From Tropicimonas isoalkanivorans (lineage in GTDB: Bacteria; Pseudomonadota; Alphaproteobacteria; Rhodobacterales; Rhodobacteraceae): a DNA stretch of 64,000 nt. The stretch covers positions 59,374 to 123,373 of the forward strand of contig NZ_FOLG01000015.1 of assembly GCF_900112335.1 (NCBI RefSeq), read 5' to 3'. The first letter of the stretch is position 1. Every line of letters begins with the position of its first letter. The notes beneath the pieces were generated by a model. That model was given only the letters and a program-made list of their open reading frames with translations, made no database searches and had not been told where the DNA came from. Made by a program: the position numbers and the translations under genes. Positions 43,662 to 54,833 of this stretch are shown in pieces.

Positions 43662-43712
43662 ACGCGCCACGATGCGTGTGGGTGGGCGGGTGGGACACGC
43701 GTCGTGGCGCGT
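43662..43712 (-). repeat. Long inverted repeat between rpoA and rplQ
   Basis: 18-bp arms, 43662-43679 and 43695-43712, with a single mismatch and a 15-base spacer. It starts 15 bases downstream of the rpoA stop. It would form a very stable hairpin in the mRNA; there is no T tract, so it looks like an attenuator, processing site or mRNA-stability element rather than a plain terminator. Confidence 0.75.
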
Positions 43713-43726
43713 CCCACCCCCAAGTC

Positions 43727-44743
43727 TCAGAACTGGTCCTCGAACTTCTTGGCCAGGTCCTCGATGTTCTCCGGCGGCCATTCCTCGACGTCCATGCCGA
43801 GGTGCAGGCCCATGCCAGAGAGCACTTCCTTGATCTCGTTCAGCGATTTGCGGCCGAAGTTCGGGGTGCGCAGCATCTCGGCTTCGGTCTTCTGGATCAA
43901 ATCCCCGATGTAGACGATATTGTCGTTCTTCAGGCAGTTGGCCGACCGGACCGACAGTTCCAGCTCGTCCACCTTCTTCAGAAGCAGCGGGTTGAACTCC
44001 AGCCCGTCGTCCTCCTCCTGGCGGCCGGCGGCTTCCGGCTCCTCGAAGTTGACGAAGATGCTGAGCTGATCCTGCAGGATGCGCGCGGCAAAGGCCACGG
44101 CGTCGTCCGGCGTGACCGACCCGTCCGTCTCGATCTTCATCGTCAGCTTGTCATAGTCGAGCACCTGGCCCTCGCGGGTCGGCTGAACGTCGTAGGAGAC
44201 CTTCTTGACCGGCGAGTAGATGGCGTCGATCGGGATCAGGCCGATGGGCGCATCCTCGGGACGGTTCTTGTCCGCCGCCACATAGCCCTTCCCGACGTTC
44301 ACGGTCAGCTCCATGTAAAGGTCCGCGCCGTCGTCGAGGTGACAGATGATGTGGTCCTTGTTCAGGATCTCGATGCCGGCCGTTTCCGCGATGTCCGCAG
44401 CCGTCACCGCGCCCGGACCCTTGGCCGAGACCGACAGGCGCTTCGGCCCGTCGACATCCATCCGGATCGCCACGCCCTTGAGGTTCAGCACGATGTCCGT
44501 CACGTCCTCACGGACGCCGGCCACGCTCGAGAACTCGTGCAGCACGTTGTCGATCTGAACGCTGGTGATGGCAGCGCCCTGCAGCGAGGACAGCAGCACC
44601 CGGCGCAGGGCGTTGCCCAGCGTCAGGCCGAAGCCACGCTCCAGAGGTTCGGCCACGACCGTGGCCTTACGGCTTGCATCTGCGCCGGGCTTGACCTCCA
44701 GCTGGGTGGGCTTGATGAGTTCCTGCCAGTTCTTGTGGATCAT
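43727..44743 (-). CDS. rpoA: RNA polymerase alpha subunit
   Basis: 338 aa from ATG 44743 ([17 protein letters not shown]), the usual alphaproteobacterial length; a start 5 codons upstream lacks support. N-terminal assembly domain with [19 protein letters not shown], then the C-terminal domain with [39 protein letters not shown], which contacts UP elements and activators. Confidence 0.98.
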   Translation of the reverse strand: MIHKNWQELIKPTQLEVKPGADASRKATVVAEPLERGFGLTLGNALRRVLLSSLQGAAITSVQIDNVLHEFSSVAGVREDVTDIVLNLKGVAIRMDVDGPKRLSVSAKGPGAVTAADIAETAGIEILNKDHIICHLDDGADLYMELTVNVGKGYVAADKNRPEDAPIGLIPIDAIYSPVKKVSYDVQPTREGQVLDYDKLTMKIETDGSVTPDDAVAFAARILQDQLSIFVNFEEPEAAGRQEEDDGLEFNPLLLKKVDELELSVRSANCLKNDNIVYIGDLIQKTEAEMLRTPNFGRKSLNEIKEVLSGMGLHLGMDVEEWPPENIEDLAKKFEDQF

Positions 44744-44860
44744 GTATGTCGCCTCCATACCTGTTCGCGTCCCATGTCCGAGGAAACGAACGCCCGAGGA
44801 TCAAAATGCCAGCACGGACCGCGCCCTGTGCGGCGCGATCCGGAATAAAAGACCTGTTCC

Positions 44861-45250
44861 TCAGACGCGGCGGCGCTTCGGAGGACGGCAGCCGTTGTGC
44901 GCAATCGGCGTCACGTCGCGAATCGACGTGATGTTGAAGCCCACAGCGGCGAGGGCGCGCAGTGCGCTTTCCCGCCCCGAACCGGGCCCCTGAACCTCGA
45001 CCTCAAGCGTCTTCACGCCGTGTTCCTGCGCCTTGCGGCCAGCGTCTTCGGCGGCCATCTGTGCGGCATAGGGGGTCGATTTGCGGGAGCCCTTGAAACC
45101 CATCGTGCCGGCGGACGACCAGGAGATCGCATTGCCCTGCACGTCGGAGATCAGGATCTTGGTGTTGTTGAACGAAGAGTTCACATGCGCAACGCCAGCG
45201 GCGATGTTCTTGGAAACCTTGCGCTTTGCGGGACGTCTGTCACGAGCCAT
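44861..45250 (-). CDS. rpsK: 30S ribosomal protein S11
   Basis: 129 aa. [44 protein letters not shown] and the C-terminal [15 protein letters not shown] are all conserved. It forms the platform of the 30S subunit and follows rpsM by 15 bases. Confidence 0.98.
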   Translation of the reverse strand: MARDRRPAKRKVSKNIAAGVAHVNSSFNNTKILISDVQGNAISWSSAGTMGFKGSRKSTPYAAQMAAEDAGRKAQEHGVKTLEVEVQGPGSGRESALRALAAVGFNITSIRDVTPIAHNGCRPPKRRRV

Positions 45251-45265
45251 TGACCTTGCCTCCCC

Positions 45266-45634
45266 TTATTTCTTCTTGCCGGCGATCGGCTTCGCCGGGC
45301 CCTTGCGGGTGCGGGCGTTGGTGTGGGTGCGCTGACCGCGCACGGGCAGGTTGCGGCGATGACGCAGGCCACGGTAGCAGCCGAGGTCCATCAGGCGCTT
45401 GATGTTCATCTGCGTCTCGCGGCGCAGGTCGCCTTCGACGGTGTAGTTGGCGTCAATGTGCTCGCGGATCGCCAGCACTTCGGCGTCGCTGAGCTCATTG
45501 ACGCGGCGGGCGCTGTCGATGCCGACGGCGTCGCAGATGGCTTCGGCCGAGCTGTGCCCGATGCCGGTGATGTAGGTCAGCGCGACGGGAACGCGCTTTG
45601 CGGTCGGGATGTTGACCCCAGCGATACGTGCCAA
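45266..45634 (-). CDS. rpsM: 30S ribosomal protein S13
   Basis: 122 aa. [21 protein letters not shown], and [25 protein letters not shown] are conserved. First gene of the alpha operon here. Its upstream neighbour is usually adk or secY; here it is radC, 357 bases away. Confidence 0.98.
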   Translation of the reverse strand: MARIAGVNIPTAKRVPVALTYITGIGHSSAEAICDAVGIDSARRVNELSDAEVLAIREHIDANYTVEGDLRRETQMNIKRLMDLGCYRGLRHRRNLPVRGQRTHTNARTRKGPAKPIAGKKK

Positions 45635-45991
45635 GAAACGTCTTCCTTCATGGTTGCGGTTCCGTAATTCCAGAACCTTTTTTCACAACAGAGGCCCGAC
45701 AGCTCGAACGCCACCGGGCCAGGTTTGCCGCCGACCGCCCCAAGCTGCGCATGCACGGGAGACGACGGCGATTCTCGATTGAGAGGGTGTCAACTAAAGG
45801 TAAACCGGCAGGCCGTCAAGACCCCCGGCTCCGGTCTGTCAAGGGTTTTCAAAACGGCCCCCGACCCGGTCCTTCAGGAAGACCGATCATTACGGAATTT
45901 GGAACCGCCGTCAATGCGCGGGCTGGCCGTCCGCGCAGGTTCGCGCCGCCCCGCGTCTTGCCACTTCGGCGCCCCGTCGCACGGCGTCCGG
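45635..45991. other. 357-base gap between radC and rpsM
   Basis: No gene seen. On the minus strand it has three TTGAC-type hexamers (45842-45837, 45819-45814, 45793-45788), which makes it the likely promoter region of the rpsM-rpsK-rpoA-rplQ unit. No adk remnant was recognised. Confidence 0.6.
45791..45819 (-). promoter_or_regulatory. Candidate promoter of the rpsM operon
   Basis: On the minus strand TTGACG (45819-45814), 17-base spacer, TAGTTG (45796-45791). The -35 is good and the -10 is weak. It starts 157 bases upstream of rpsM. Confidence 0.4.
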
Positions 45992-46945
45992 TCAGGCCAG
46001 ATACCCCAGTTGGCGGAAGGACGCATCCTGCTCCTTGCCGATGACAACGTGGTCGTGAATTGTGATGCCGACGGCGCGGCAGGCGTCCGCGATCCGGTCC
46101 GTCATGACGATATCCTCGTTGGAGGGCGACGGATCGCCCGAGGGATGGTTGTGCACCAGGATCAGCGCGCTCGCGTTCAGCGCCAGCGCCCGCTTCACGA
46201 TCTCCCGCGGATAGACCGGCACGTGGTCCACCGTGCCCTCCCCCTGCGCCTCGTCGGCAATCAGGTTGTTCTTGCGGTCGAGGTAGAGCGCCCGGAACTG
46301 CTCCGTATCCCGGTGCGCCATGACGGTCTTGCAATAGTCCATCAGCGCGTCCCAAGAGGACAGAACGTGACGCTGCAACACCTTCGCCCGCGCCATCCGG
46401 TGGGCAAACGCCTCTGCCAGCCGAAGTTGGTAGTAGACCTTGTCGGTCGCCCCCTCCACCTCCAACAGTCGTGCTTCGGGCGCGGCAATCACGCCGTTCA
46501 GGTCGCCGAAGGCCGCCAATAGTCGCTTGGCCAACGGCTTCGTGTCGACGCGCGGGATCGCGTTGAAGAGCAGCATCTCAAGCAGCTCGTATTCCGGCAT
46601 CGCCGCGTGCCCACCCGCGAGGAACCGTTGGCGCAGCCGTTCGCGGTGGCCCCAGTAATGCGGCCGGAGTTGACCGTCGTCCCCCGGCACCAACCCGCCG
46701 CCCGCCGCCGCATCGCCCTTTAACCGCGCCGTCTCGCGGTAGCGCGGTTCGCTGGCCGGACGCGTCTCCGCCCCCGGCGGGGGCAAACGCGCCTCAAGGT
46801 CTTCCAGACCCTGCAACGCGGCCTCCGAAAAGCCTCCGGCAGTCCCACTTCGCGCAGGCGGCGGGTAGCGCAACGGGGTTTCCACACGTGCCGATCCCGA
46901 CCGTCCGGTCGCCACACCCGATATGCGATCCCAGATCTTCGACAT
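45992..46945 (-). CDS. radC: RadC family JAB-domain protein
   Basis: 317 aa from ATG 46945 (MSKIWDRISGVA). The N-terminal about 90 residues are variable; a UPF0758 helix-hairpin-helix part follows (EYELLEMLLFNAIPRVDTKPLAKRLLAAFG). The C-terminal JAB/MPN domain has HNHPSGDPSPSNED, the metal-binding HxH-x10-D. Its role is unknown; it is not required for repair in tested species. It occupies the place between secY and rpsM where adk is expected. Confidence 0.93.
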   Translation of the reverse strand: MSKIWDRISGVATGRSGSARVETPLRYPPPARSGTAGGFSEAALQGLEDLEARLPPPGAETRPASEPRYRETARLKGDAAAGGGLVPGDDGQLRPHYWGHRERLRQRFLAGGHAAMPEYELLEMLLFNAIPRVDTKPLAKRLLAAFGDLNGVIAAPEARLLEVEGATDKVYYQLRLAEAFAHRMARAKVLQRHVLSSWDALMDYCKTVMAHRDTEQFRALYLDRKNNLIADEAQGEGTVDHVPVYPREIVKRALALNASALILVHNHPSGDPSPSNEDIVMTDRIADACRAVGITIHDHVVIGKEQDASFRQLGYLA

Positions 46946-47034
46946 GCGCCGCTCCGCGTCCACTGGCCCTACGGTCCCGGAGACAAGCGCAAATAGGTTA
47001 ACACTCGGTAATCGCGGGACGGATCAAAACGAAA

Positions 47035-47058
47035 ACGGGCGCCCGACTGGGCGCCCGT
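47035..47058 (-). terminator. Intrinsic terminator after secY
   Basis: Perfect 10-bp stem, ACGGGCGCCC (47035-47044) with GGGCGCCCGT (47049-47058), 4-base loop, followed on the minus strand by TTTCGTTTTG. It separates secY from radC and the alpha operon. Confidence 0.85.
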
Positions 47059-47081
47059 GCATCGGTTGAGTTTCAGACGGG

Positions 47082-48437
<1,356 letters not shown>

Positions 48438-48538
48438 TCGCGGTCTCTCTTGGCAATGCGCCGCCGAACCGTTCTCCGGTCGGCGGCGCTGGAAAACTTG
48501 GGGTTTAAGTAAGGGGCATTGCCGCCCCCCACAACCTC

Positions 48539-49024
48539 TTATTCGGCCGCGGCCTCGGTGGCTGCCGGAGACGTGACCTTCAGCGAGCCGCCGGCCTTCT
48601 CAACCGCCTCGACGGCGGACTTGGAGGCACCGGAGACTTCGAGGTCGACCTTCGCGCCAAATTCGCCCTTGGCAAGAACGCGCACGCCGTCGAGTTTGCG
48701 GCGCACGAGGCCGCTTTGAACCAGCACATCCTCGGTGATCGGCTGACCGGCGTCGATCTTGCCGGCGTCGATGAACTTCTGGAGGATGCCCAGGTTCACC
48801 ACCGCCCAGGCCTTGCGGTTCGGCTTGTTGAAGCCGCGCTTCGGCAGGCGCATGTAGAGCGGCATCTGGCCGCCTTCGTAGCCGTTGATCGCCACGCCCG
48901 AGCGGGACTTCTGGCCCTTGATACCGCGCCCGGCGGTCTTGCCCTTGCCGGAGCCGGGGCCACGCGCGATGCGCTTCTTCTTGGGGGAGGAGCCCTCGGC
49001 GGGGCTGAGGTTGTTCAGTTTCAT
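48539..49024 (-). CDS. rplO: 50S ribosomal protein L15
   Basis: 161 aa from ATG 49024 ([19 protein letters not shown]); an open stretch upstream is not conserved. [23 protein letters not shown] and [15 protein letters not shown] are conserved. Normally it follows rpmD directly; here the small Cys-rich gene and marC intervene and a new promoter appears. Confidence 0.97.
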   Translation of the reverse strand: MKLNNLSPAEGSSPKKKRIARGPGSGKGKTAGRGIKGQKSRSGVAINGYEGGQMPLYMRLPKRGFNKPNRKAWAVVNLGILQKFIDAGKIDAGQPITEDVLVQSGLVRRKLDGVRVLAKGEFGAKVDLEVSGASKSAVEAVEKAGGSLKVTSPAATEAAAE

Positions 49025-49120
49025 GTCGCTTCTCCTTGCCGGATGCGGCCCCCAGCGACGGGAGCGGCCGAACACGGCGTTTCTTGATGGTTGAGTCGGC
49101 CCCGAAGAGCCATGCAGCGC

Positions 49121-49149
49121 CTCTTAGGCGATGCGCGCGCGTCCATCAA
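49121..49149 (-). promoter_or_regulatory. Promoter of the rplO-secY unit
   Basis: On the minus strand TTGATG (49149-49144), 17-base spacer, TAAGAG (49126-49121). It overlaps the marC stop codon and lies 97 bases upstream of rplO. The same -10 hexamer is found before rplB. Confidence 0.55.
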
Positions 49150-49868
49150 GGCTTATCGGGCGCCGCCTCCATCACATCCGCGCCCTGCAGAAGCGAGCCC
49201 TCCTCCGGGATCGCGATCAGCCCCACGGTCTCCGCCCCTGACAGCACCGCGTCGACCGCCACCGAGGCCAGGATCAATCCCATGACGCGGCTGATGACAT
49301 TCGCCCCGACGTTGCCCATCACGCGCCGCAGCCGGCCGGCCATCAGCAGCAGAAGCAGAGTGAAGCCGAGAACGACGAGCAGAACCATCGCCGTAACAAT
49401 CTGATCGGACACGGAGTTGCTGTGGTTGTCCGTGAGGATCACGATGGCCAGCATCGCCCCCGGCGAGGCGATGGACGGCATCGCCAGCGGAAAGATCGCC
49501 CCCGCAAGGTGGTCCCGCTCGGCCTCCTCGATCTCCCGCGACGGCTTCGCCTCGCCGAAAATCATGCTGAGCGCGAAGAGGAACAGAACGATCCCCCCCG
49601 CGATCTGGAACGAGCCCAGCCGCAGCCCGATCGCCTCCAGCAGGAACTGCCCCCCGACGAGGAACAGCATGAGCACCACGGTCGCCACCGACACCGCCCG
49701 GACAGCGAACCGCCAATGCAGGCGATCCGGGACGAACTGCGTTGCGAAATAGAACACCGGCAGAGTGCCAATGGGGTCGATCACCACGAACAGCGTGATG
49801 AACTCCCGCAGCAGGTTGGAGACGTTCAGGTCGGGCACGTCGGGACTTCCAAAGAACAGGGTTTCCAT
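49146..49868 (-). CDS. MarC family integral membrane protein
   Basis: 240 aa from ATG 49868 (METLFFGS). Six predicted helices with family stretches LFVVIDPIGTLPVFYFAT, FQIAGGIVLFLFALSMIFG, AIFPLAMPSIASPGAM and the final LILASVAVDAVLSG. MarC proteins were once linked to multiple antibiotic resistance, but this is not supported; function unknown. It lies inside the spc operon, on the same strand, between rpmD and rplO. Confidence 0.9.
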   Translation of the reverse strand: METLFFGSPDVPDLNVSNLLREFITLFVVIDPIGTLPVFYFATQFVPDRLHWRFAVRAVSVATVVLMLFLVGGQFLLEAIGLRLGSFQIAGGIVLFLFALSMIFGEAKPSREIEEAERDHLAGAIFPLAMPSIASPGAMLAIVILTDNHSNSVSDQIVTAMVLLVVLGFTLLLLLMAGRLRRVMGNVGANVISRVMGLILASVAVDAVLSGAETVGLIAIPEEGSLLQGADVMEAAPDKP

Positions 49869-49934
49869 CCCAATGGCAGAACAGACGCCGGGGAACAATG
49901 GGGGACACCATTGCCACCGATACCGTCTCTCGCC

Positions 49935-50120
49935 TTAGTGGCAGTGCACCTTCCCTGTGCTCGTCTGCATGTGGCAGCACTGTCCCGGTGGTGAGGACTT
50001 CCGGCATCCGCCACCATGGGCGATCTCCGGGCGAGCGGTCTCAAGGAGGGGTATCGGCGATCCCGCCACGGTGCCGGAGGCGCTCAAAACGAGCGCCAGG
50101 ACAATCCAGCCGGTTTTCAT
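49935..50120 (-). CDS. Small exported Cys/His-rich protein
   Basis: 61 aa from ATG 50120, with GGATGG 6 bases upstream; ATG 50141 would add 7 residues but has no ribosome site. Signal peptide MKTGWIVLALVLSASGTVAG, then a mature part of about 40 residues ending in a Cys/His cluster (GGCRKSSPPGQCCHMQTSTG, then KVHCH). Four Cys and three His in the last 25 residues suggest metal binding or disulfides. I have a sense of similar short proteins in this group but cannot name a family. It precedes marC. Confidence 0.6.
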   Translation of the reverse strand: MKTGWIVLALVLSASGTVAGSPIPLLETARPEIAHGGGCRKSSPPGQCCHMQTSTGKVHCH

Positions 50121-50240
50121 GAAAGCCATCCATATCTTCATTAAGTATGGTTAACGTCTACCGCGCCGATCGCTGCGTACTAATGTCCGCGGATGCGACA
50201 CGATTGAGGGTCAAAAACGTCCGCACCCCAGAACGACAAA

Positions 50241-50264
50241 GCGCCCCCGATTGCTCGGAGGCGC
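50241..50264 (-). terminator. Terminator after rpmD
   Basis: 9-bp stem with one wobble on the minus strand (50264-50256 with 50249-50241), 6-base loop, followed by TTTGTCGTTC. It separates rpmD from the inserted genes and rplO. Confidence 0.7.
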
Positions 50265-50289
50265 CATGAAACGGTTCGAGCAGCGTTGC

Positions 50290-50478
50290 TCAGCCGCGCT
50301 CTTCGACGATCTCGACGAGGTGCGGGATCTTCGCAACCATGCCGCGGACAGCCGGGGTGTCTTCCAGCTCGCGGGTCTTGTGCATCTTGTTCAGGCCCAG
50401 CCCGATCAGCGTCTGGCGCTGGATGGCGGGGCGGCGGATCGGCGAGCCGATCTGCTTCACGACGATGGTCTTGGCCAT
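50290..50478 (-). CDS. rpmD: 50S ribosomal protein L30
   Basis: 62 aa. [20 protein letters not shown] and [26 protein letters not shown] are typical for L30. It follows rpsE by 12 bases and is the last gene of this block. Confidence 0.97.
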   Translation of the reverse strand: MAKTIVVKQIGSPIRRPAIQRQTLIGLGLNKMHKTRELEDTPAVRGMVAKIPHLVEIVEERG

Positions 50479-50490
50479 GTGTCCGTCTCC

Positions 50491-51084
50491 TTACGCTTCG
50501 GCCGGAGCGGCGTCTTCGGCCGTCTGGGTGCTCTCGGCAGGCGCTTCGTCCCGCTTCGGCAGGATGTCGGCAACCTTCTTGCCACGGCGCTGCGCGACCA
50601 TGCGGGGGCTGGATTCCTGCTTCAGGCCGTCCAGCGTGGCACGGATCATGTTGTAGGGGTTCTGCGTCCCGATCGACTTGGCGACCACGTCGTGAACGCC
50701 CAGCATCTCGAAGACCGCACGCATCGGACCACCAGCGATGATACCGGTACCTTGCGGGGCGGTGCGCATGACGACGCGGCCCGCACCGTGGCGGCCCTGC
50801 ACGTCGTGGTGCAGCGTCCGGCCCTCGCGCAGCGGCACGCGGATCATCTGGCGCTTGGCCTGCTCGGTGGCCTTGCGAATGGCCTCGGGGACCTCCTTCG
50901 CCTTGCCCTTGCCGAAGCCGACACGGCCCTTCTGGTCGCCCACGACGACGAGCGCGGCAAAGCCGAAACGCTTACCGCCCTTGACGGTCTTGGACACACG
51001 GTTGATCGCCACCAGGCGATCGGCGAATTCAGGGGCCTCGTCGCGGTCGCGGCGGTTGCCCCGGCGGTTGTCACGTTCTGCCAT
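50491..51084 (-). CDS. rpsE: 30S ribosomal protein S5
   Basis: 197 aa. [44 protein letters not shown] and [27 protein letters not shown] sequence are conserved; the N terminus is Arg/Asn-rich and the C-terminal tail of about 25 residues is acidic and Ala-rich. Confidence 0.98.
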   Translation of the reverse strand: MAERDNRRGNRRDRDEAPEFADRLVAINRVSKTVKGGKRFGFAALVVVGDQKGRVGFGKGKAKEVPEAIRKATEQAKRQMIRVPLREGRTLHHDVQGRHGAGRVVMRTAPQGTGIIAGGPMRAVFEMLGVHDVVAKSIGTQNPYNMIRATLDGLKQESSPRMVAQRRGKKVADILPKRDEAPAESTQTAEDAAPAEA

Positions 51085-51196
51085 TCGGCATTCCTTGTCT
51101 CATGGGCGCAGTGCGCCACGGCTGTTTCAATCCTGGTGGCCGGCACGGTCGTCCCGGCCCCGGATCATCGGGGCGGCGCCAGCGCCGCCCGCACTT

Positions 51197-51556
51197 TCAG
51201 AACTTCAGGCCACCTTCACGCGCGGCGTCGGCCAGAGCCTTCACCTTGCCGTGGAAGAGGAACCCGCCGCGGTCGAAGTAGCACTCCTCGACCCCGGCCT
51301 TCTTTGCGCGTTCGGCAATCGCGGCACCGACCTTGCTGGCGGCATCCACGTTGTTCTTGCCGATAACGCCCAGATCCTTCTCCAGCGAGGAGGCGGAGGC
51401 GAGCGTCACGCCGTTCACATCGTCGATCAACTGAACGCTGATGTTCTTGTTGGAGCGATGCACGCTCAGGCGCGGACGCCCGGCGTTCATCTTGCGAAGC
51501 TTGTTCCGGACGCGCAGGCGGCGCTTGAGGAACAGGTCCCGTTTGCTGTTTGCCAT
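51197..51556 (-). CDS. rplR: 50S ribosomal protein L18
   Basis: 119 aa from ATG 51556 ([20 protein letters not shown]); the longer frame is antisense-like noise inside rpl[21 protein letters not shown] and the C-terminal [28 protein letters not shown] match L18, the 5S rRNA binder. Confidence 0.97.
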   Translation of the reverse strand: MANSKRDLFLKRRLRVRNKLRKMNAGRPRLSVHRSNKNISVQLIDDVNGVTLASASSLEKDLGVIGKNNVDAASKVGAAIAERAKKAGVEECYFDRGGFLFHGKVKALADAAREGGLKF

Positions 51557-51567
51557 CTCTCTCGTCC

Positions 51568-52101
51568 TTACTTCTTCTTGCCTTCCTTGCGGAAGATGAA
51601 CTCGCCCACGTAGCGGATACCCTTGCCCTTGTAGGGCTCGGGGCTGCGCCATTCGCGGATGTTGGCGGCGACTTGGCCCACCTGCTGCGAGTCGGTTCCT
51701 TCGACGACGATCTGCGTCGGCTTCGGGCAGGTCACGGTGACGCCCTGCGGCACTTCGAAGTCCACGTCGTGGCTGAGGCCGAGGTTCAGCTTCAGGGTGT
51801 TGCCCTGCATCTGAGCCCGGTAGCCGACGCCCTGGATTTCCAGCTCCTTCTTGAAGCCATCCGTCACGCCCTGCACCAGGTTTGCGACCATGGTGCGGGA
51901 CATGCCCCACTGCTGGCGGGCGCGCTTGGACGTGCCGCGCGGGTCCACGTTGACAGTGTTGCCGTCGACCGTGATGTTGACGTCGTCGGTCGCGGTAAAG
52001 CTCAGGGTGCCTTTCGGCCCCTTCACCTCGATGGTCTGGCCGGAGAGGGACGCGGAAACGCCCGACGGCAGCTCGACCGGTTGCTTACCAATACGAGACA
52101 T
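51568..52101 (-). CDS. rplF: 50S ribosomal protein L6
   Basis: 177 aa. [24 protein letters not shown] and the C-terminal signature [23 protein letters not shown] are conserved. Confidence 0.98.
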   Translation of the reverse strand: MSRIGKQPVELPSGVSASLSGQTIEVKGPKGTLSFTATDDVNITVDGNTVNVDPRGTSKRARQQWGMSRTMVANLVQGVTDGFKKELEIQGVGYRAQMQGNTLKLNLGLSHDVDFEVPQGVTVTCPKPTQIVVEGTDSQQVGQVAANIREWRSPEPYKGKGIRYVGEFIFRKEGKKK

Positions 52102-52113
52102 GGTCAGACCTCC

Positions 52114-52503
52114 TTAGAAGACGGTGCAGAGAACTTCGCCGCCAACATTGTTGGAACGAGCCGCTGCATCCGACATCACGCCCTTGGACGTGGAGACGAT
52201 GGAGACACCCAGGCCCTGACGGACCGACGGGATGTCGTTAACGCTCATGTACACGCGACGGCCGGGCTTGGAGACCCGCTTGAGCTCCCGGATAACCGGG
52301 GTGCCGTCGAAGTACTTGAGGCTGATTTCGATTTCGGGGTGCTGCGCATCCTCGACCTTTTCCCAGCCGCGGATGTAGCCCTCGTCGGCCAGCACGTCGA
52401 GCACCCAAGCGCGAAGCTTGGAGGCCGGGGTGCGGACCGTGGACTTGCCGCGCATCTGGGCGTTGCGGATGCGGGTCAGCATATCGCCGAGAGGATCGTT
52501 CAT
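52114..52503 (-). CDS. rpsH: 30S ribosomal protein S8
   Basis: 129 aa. [16 protein letters not shown] and [20 protein letters not shown], ending GGEVLCTVF, are typical of S8, the translational regulator of the spc operon in enterobacteria. Confidence 0.98.
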   Translation of the reverse strand: MNDPLGDMLTRIRNAQMRGKSTVRTPASKLRAWVLDVLADEGYIRGWEKVEDAQHPEIEISLKYFDGTPVIRELKRVSKPGRRVYMSVNDIPSVRQGLGVSIVSTSKGVMSDAAARSNNVGGEVLCTVF

Positions 52504-52515
52504 CTTATCTCCTCC

Positions 52516-52821
52516 TTACCAGCTCGACTTGACCATGCCGGGGATCTTGCCTTCGGAGGCGAGATCCCGCAGCGCGATGCGCGACATTTTCAGCTTGCGG
52601 TAGTAGGCGCGCGGGCGCCCCGTCAGCTGGCAGCGGTTGTGCAGGCGGGTGGCCGAGGAATTGCGGGGCAGCTTGGCGAGCTTCAGCCGCGCCTTGAACC
52701 GCTCTTCCATCGGAAGCGCCTCGTCATTCGCGATTTCCTTCAGCGCGGCGCGCTTGGCGGCGTATTGGGCCACCAGCTTCTCGCGCTTCTTCTCGCGTTC
52801 GATCATGGATTTCTTAGCCAT
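52516..52821 (-). CDS. rpsN: 30S ribosomal protein S14 (zinc-free form)
   Basis: 101 aa, the long form without the CxxC zinc motif. [20 protein letters not shown] and [26 protein letters not shown] followed by [11 protein letters not shown] are conserved. Confidence 0.98.
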   Translation of the reverse strand: MAKKSMIEREKKREKLVAQYAAKRAALKEIANDEALPMEERFKARLKLAKLPRNSSATRLHNRCQLTGRPRAYYRKLKMSRIALRDLASEGKIPGMVKSSW

Positions 52822-52836
52822 AGGTTCCGGATCCCC

Positions 52837-53400
52837 TCAGCTGTTGAACGGCATGTTGAAATGCTTCAACAGCGCTTTGGCTTCCGCGTCGGTCGGCGCG
52901 GTGGTGCAGATAACGATGTCCATCCCCCAGGTCTCGTCGACCTTGTCGAAGTCGATCTCGGGGAAGACGATGTGTTCCTTGAGCCCCATGGCGTAGTTGC
53001 CACGGCCATCGAACGACTTGCCCGAGACGCCGCGGAAGTCGCGGACGCGGGGCAGCGCGATGTTCACGAGGCGGTCCAGGAATTCGTACATCCGGTCGCC
53101 ACGCAGCGTCACCTTGGCGCCAAGCGGCATCCCTTCGCGGACACGGAAGGTCGCGATGGACTTCTTGGCCTTGGTGATGACCGCCTGCTGGCCGGCGATG
53201 GCGGTGAGGTCATCCGCGGCCGACTTGGCCTTCTTGGAATCCTTCACGGCCTCGGTGCCGGCGCCAATGTTCAGAACGATCTTCTCCAGCTTCGGGATCT
53301 GCATCTCGTTCTTGTAGGAGAACTCTTCCTTCAGGGCGGCCCGGATCTTCTCGCGGTACTCGGCCTTCAGGCGCGGGGTGTAATCGGCAGCGTCGAGCAT
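52837..53400 (-). CDS. rplE: 50S ribosomal protein L5
   Basis: 187 aa. [36 protein letters not shown] and [21 protein letters not shown] are conserved. Its ATG overlaps the rplX stop by one base (TGATG). Confidence 0.98.
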   Translation of the reverse strand: MLDAADYTPRLKAEYREKIRAALKEEFSYKNEMQIPKLEKIVLNIGAGTEAVKDSKKAKSAADDLTAIAGQQAVITKAKKSIATFRVREGMPLGAKVTLRGDRMYEFLDRLVNIALPRVRDFRGVSGKSFDGRGNYAMGLKEHIVFPEIDFDKVDETWGMDIVICTTAPTDAEAKALLKHFNMPFNS

Positions 53401-53705
53401 CAGATCGCGTCTCCCGTGGTCTTGGCGTAGCGGACCTTCTTGCCGCCTTCCTCACGGAAGCCGACGCGGCTCGCCTTGCCGTTGGCGTCGACGATGGCGA
53501 GGTTCGAGAGGTCGATCGGCATCGCTTTGGCGATGCGGCCGCCCTGGCTCGCCTGGCTCTGACGCTGGTGGCGGATCGAGATGTTGATGCCGCCGACGAT
53601 GGCCTTGCCGGCCTTCGGGTCGACGCGCTCGATCTCGCCCGTCTTGCCCTTGTCCTTGCCGGCCAGGACGACGACCTTGTCGCCTTTACGGAGTTTCGCA
53701 GCCAT
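53400..53705 (-). CDS. rplX: 50S ribosomal protein L24
   Basis: 101 aa from ATG 53705. [22 protein letters not shown] is the KOW motif. It overlaps both neighbours by one base in TGATG junctions, showing tight coupling. Confidence 0.97.
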   Translation of the reverse strand: MAAKLRKGDKVVVLAGKDKGKTGEIERVDPKAGKAIVGGINISIRHQRQSQASQGGRIAKAMPIDLSNLAIVDANGKASRVGFREEGGKKVRYAKTTGDAI

Positions 53706-54073
53706 CACAGCACCTCCGGAGCGAGCGAAATGATCTTCATGAAGTTCTTCGCACGCAGCTCGCGAACCACCGGCCCGAAGATACGGGTGCCGATCGGCTC
53801 GTTGTTGTTGTTGAGGATCACGGCGGCGTTGCGGTCGAAGCGAATGGCGGTGCCATCCTCGCGACGCACTTCCTTGGCGGTCCGCACGACGACGGCCTTG
53901 CGGACGTCGCCCTTCTTCACGCGGCCGCGCGGAATCGCTTCCTTGACCGACACCACGATGATGTCGCCCACAGAAGCGTATTTCCGCTTCGATCCGCCGA
54001 GGACCTTGATGCACTGAACCCGGCGAGCGCCGGAGTTGTCAGCGACATCCAGATTGGTCTGCATCTGGATCAT
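53705..54073 (-). CDS. rplN: 50S ribosomal protein L14
   Basis: 122 aa. [34 protein letters not shown] and [24 protein letters not shown] are diagnostic. Confidence 0.98.
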
Positions 54074-54148
54074 GGGGTTTCTCCCGACCTTTGGGGGATG
54101 TTCTGGTTGTTCCCCCCAGGGTTTCGATCAAACCAGGTGTGGCTTGGC

Positions 54149-54382
54149 TCAGACGGCCGAAACCACCTCCCAGCGCTTGCTTTTCGAGACCGGCGCACAT
54201 TCCTGGATACGGACCTGATCGCCAATCTTGAACTCGTTCTTCGGGTCGTGGGCCCGGTACTTCTTGGACTGACGCACGGTCTTGTGCAGCAGCGGGTGCT
54301 TGAAGCGGCGCTCGACCAGAACCGTGACGGTCTGTTCGTTCTTGTCGCTGGTGACGGTGCCTTGCAGGATACGCTTGGGCAT
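54149..54382 (-). CDS. rpsQ: 30S ribosomal protein S17
   Basis: 77 aa. [32 protein letters not shown] and KSKRW near the end match S17. It follows rpmC by 4 bases. Confidence 0.97.
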   Translation of the reverse strand: MPKRILQGTVTSDKNEQTVTVLVERRFKHPLLHKTVRQSKKYRAHDPKNEFKIGDQVRIQECAPVSKSKRWEVVSAV

Positions 54383-54386
54383 GGGC

Positions 54387-54593
54387 TCAGGCCTCCGATG
54401 CGGCAGCGGCCGCCTTTTCGTTCAACACGGTCTTCACACGGGCAACGTCGCGGCGGATCTGACGCACGCGCGCCGTGTTCTCCATCGCGCCGGTGGCCTG
54501 CTGGAAGCGCAGGTTGAAGGCTTCTTTCTTGAGGTCGGTCAGTTTCTCACGGAGCTGGTCCGGAGACTGATCACGCAGTTCCTTGGCGTTCAT
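54387..54593 (-). CDS. rpmC: 50S ribosomal protein L29
   Basis: 68 aa from ATG 54593 ([18 protein letters not shown]). [37 protein letters not shown] is the L29 core. In most bacteria it follows rplP directly; here 1.5 kb with two other genes and a terminator lie between. Confidence 0.97.
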   Translation of the reverse strand: MNAKELRDQSPDQLREKLTDLKKEAFNLRFQQATGAMENTARVRQIRRDVARVKTVLNEKAAAAASEA

Positions 54594-54671
54594 CGCCTTT
54601 TCCTTTCCACATCGCCGGGAGGCCCCTGAAAGGGTCACCCTGATTCCGGCGGAGTTCGAAGATGAGCGGCC

Positions 54672-54700
54672 CCTTTACGCTGCGAGGGCCAACAAAGCAA
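54672..54700 (-). promoter_or_regulatory. Candidate promoter of the rpmC block
   Basis: On the minus strand TTGCTT (54700-54695), 17-base spacer, TAAAGG (54677-54672), 79 bases upstream of rpmC. It resembles the promoters before rplB and rplO in spacing and -10 type. Confidence 0.4.
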
Positions 54701-54833
54701 GCCCTCGGCGAAAAAGAATCCCCACAACGGAGCGCCGCTCCGCATCCCCGGTCATCCGGTCGCAGGGAAGGAACCGCGCCACGGGCGGCGGGTTGACGGA
54801 TCGAGACAGTATCAAATATTCGGAGGAATGAAA

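Noticed and set aside
51550..53430. A 626-codon plus-strand frame opposite rplF-rpsH-rpsN-rplE
   Set aside because: Covers four certain ribosomal genes in antisense; no family features.
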